Under the pieces are notes generated by a model. The model was not told the origin of the DNA and made no database searches. It was given only the letters and a program-made list of their open reading frames with translations. Of a stretch of 64,000 nucleotides of DNA, positions 63,223 to 64,000 are shown piece by piece (positions within the stretch are counted from its first letter, which is position 1; each line of letters opens with the position of its first letter). The stretch covers positions 248,001 to 312,000 of the forward strand of contig NZ_FOEN01000001.1 in NCBI RefSeq assembly GCF_900110675.1, written 5' to 3'. The stretch is from Ignavigranum ruoffiae. Lineage in GTDB: Bacteria; Bacillota; Bacilli; Lactobacillales; Aerococcaceae. Made by a program: the position numbers and the translations under genes.

Positions 63223-63813
63223 CTATCCATGAACTAATTGACTAAAAGCATAGCTTAAAGCAGCTTGCGTTGTCGCAAAATGTTGTTGATTTAAATCCTT
63301 CTCAATCCGTTTAATTTCCCTTTGCGAATAGCCTAGACCAACTAGGGCTTGAATGGCTTCATCGACGACTGCCGTGCTAGTCGATGGTGCTGGTTTAACT
63401 GAATTAACTTTGAAATCGCTTAGCTTGCCGCTTAAATCTAAAATCATTTGCTGGGCCGTCTTTTTACCGACTCCAGGAAACTTGGTTAAATATGTCGAAT
63501 CTCCTTGGTCAATCGCTTGCATTAGACCTTCATGATCGCCAACCGCTAAGATGGATAGAGCGCTTTTAGGACCGATGCCGGAAACCCGATTCAATGTATT
63601 AAATAAATCTCTTTCTTCCTGACTATAGAATCCATAGAGCAACTGGGCATCTTCACGAACAATCAATTCAGTATAACAACGGACTTGCTGGTTTAAATCG
63701 TCTTGCCAGACAAAAGGATTCGGACAATAAATCCGATAAGCTAGATTCGTTGTAAGGATGACAATATAGGTCGGTTGAATCTGAATTAATTGTCCTTGAA
63801 TAAATTCGTACAT
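63223..63813 (-). CDS. ruvA: Holliday junction DNA helicase RuvA
   Basis: 196 residues. OB-fold N-terminus ([20 protein letters not shown]), two helix-hairpin-helix motifs ([13 protein letters not shown] and [16 protein letters not shown]) and the flexible C-terminal domain III ([21 protein letters not shown]) that binds RuvB. ATG 63813 follows GGAGTGAGAAC. It starts 4 bases after the msrB stop and 15 bases before ruvB begins, so all three are co-transcribed. Confidence 0.96.
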   Translation of the reverse strand: MYEFIQGQLIQIQPTYIVILTTNLAYRIYCPNPFVWQDDLNQQVRCYTELIVREDAQLLYGFYSQEERDLFNTLNRVSGIGPKSALSILAVGDHEGLMQAIDQGDSTYLTKFPGVGKKTAQQMILDLSGKLSDFKVNSVKPAPSTSTAVVDEAIQALVGLGYSQREIKRIEKDLNQQHFATTQAALSYAFSQLVHG

Positions 63814-63817
63814 GTTC

Positions 63818-64000
63818 TCACTCCACATATTTTATGTAATCTTGATAACCCGCATCCGCCATCTCTGCCAAGGGAATAAATTTTAGGGCGGCGGAATTGA
63901 TACAATAACGTAGTCCACCACGATCTTGTGGTCCATCCGTGAAGACGTGTCCTAGATGAGAGCCCGATTCTTTGCTTCTTACTTCGGTTCGATGCATACC
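63818..64000 (-). CDS. msrB: Methionine sulfoxide reductase B, 5' end cut by window edge
   Basis: The last 60 codons are visible: the segment [13 protein letters not shown] and the active-site motif [13 protein letters not shown] with the catalytic Cys. MsrB reduces methionine-R-sulfoxide in proteins. The N-terminal part, including the usual zinc cysteines, is outside the window, so an MsrA-MsrB fusion cannot be excluded. Its stop is 4 bases before ruvA. Confidence 0.9.
   Translation of the reverse strand, partial: GMHRTEVRSKESGSHLGHVFTDGPQDRGGLRYCINSAALKFIPLAEMADAGYQDYIKYVE

Overview
The window is a dense, low-GC, Gram-positive chromosomal segment. Almost all genes are on the minus strand in long co-directional operons. 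Gene content and order match the Bacillus/Lactobacillales core: xerD-deoB-punA-ribT-scpA-scpB-rluB, ribU and a LysM protein, cmk-rpsA-der-hup, cca-dinG-tseB-asnS-dnaD-nth facing recU-ponA, and tig-clpX-engB-dnaG-rpoD-trmK/nif3. The sporulation and riboflavin-synthesis genes that lie between punA and ribT in Bacillus are absent, and the AddB is of the cysteine-poor RexB type. I infer a non-spore-forming lactic-acid-type coccus, most likely Aerococcaceae; the genus cannot be fixed from sequence reading alone.

Layout. 1-8.4 kb is the most accessory part: a truncated YjeM-like amino-acid permease with a catabolite-response element, a surface protein with three TcaA-like repeats, a GNAT acetyltransferase, a sortase-like protein, a noncanonical pyruvate kinase, a dCMP deaminase and glycerol kinase. 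8.4-12.7 kb holds a DUF2786 protein, rluD-lspA, and two divergently placed lipoprotein genes. 12.7-20.1 kb is addBA recombination/repair. 20.4-29.5 kb runs tig-clpX-engB-dnaG-rpoD-(trmK::nif3)-pepT. 29.7-32.8 kb (+) is recU-ponA, facing the minus-strand cca-dinG-tseB-asnS-dnaD-nth block. 41.4-46.6 kb is hup, an IS481-like element, der, rpsA and cmk. 46.8-57.7 kb carries a LysM protein, ribU with a complete FMN riboswitch, rluB-scpB-scpA-ribT, punA-deoB, xerD-cvfB and the glycolytic pfkA-pyk pair. 57.8-64 kb is msrB-ruvA-ruvB-queA-dnaE.

The most interesting points are variations on core genes. An in-frame TrmK-NIF3 fusion still contains a perfect internal Shine-Dalgarno and start. A DinG keeps its exonuclease residues but has lost the helicase motifs. 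An endonuclease III lacks its iron-sulfur cysteines and AddB has almost no cysteines, so the repair proteins here look free of Fe-S clusters. There are two pyruvate kinases with opposite predicted potassium dependence. Glycerol kinase has Gln where the HPr-phosphorylated His is expected. The IS copy is flanked by a 25-bp direct duplication and carries a 26-bp hairpin. The hup leader has tandem 20-bp repeats. No CRISPR array, tRNA, rRNA, prophage or obvious defence island was seen.
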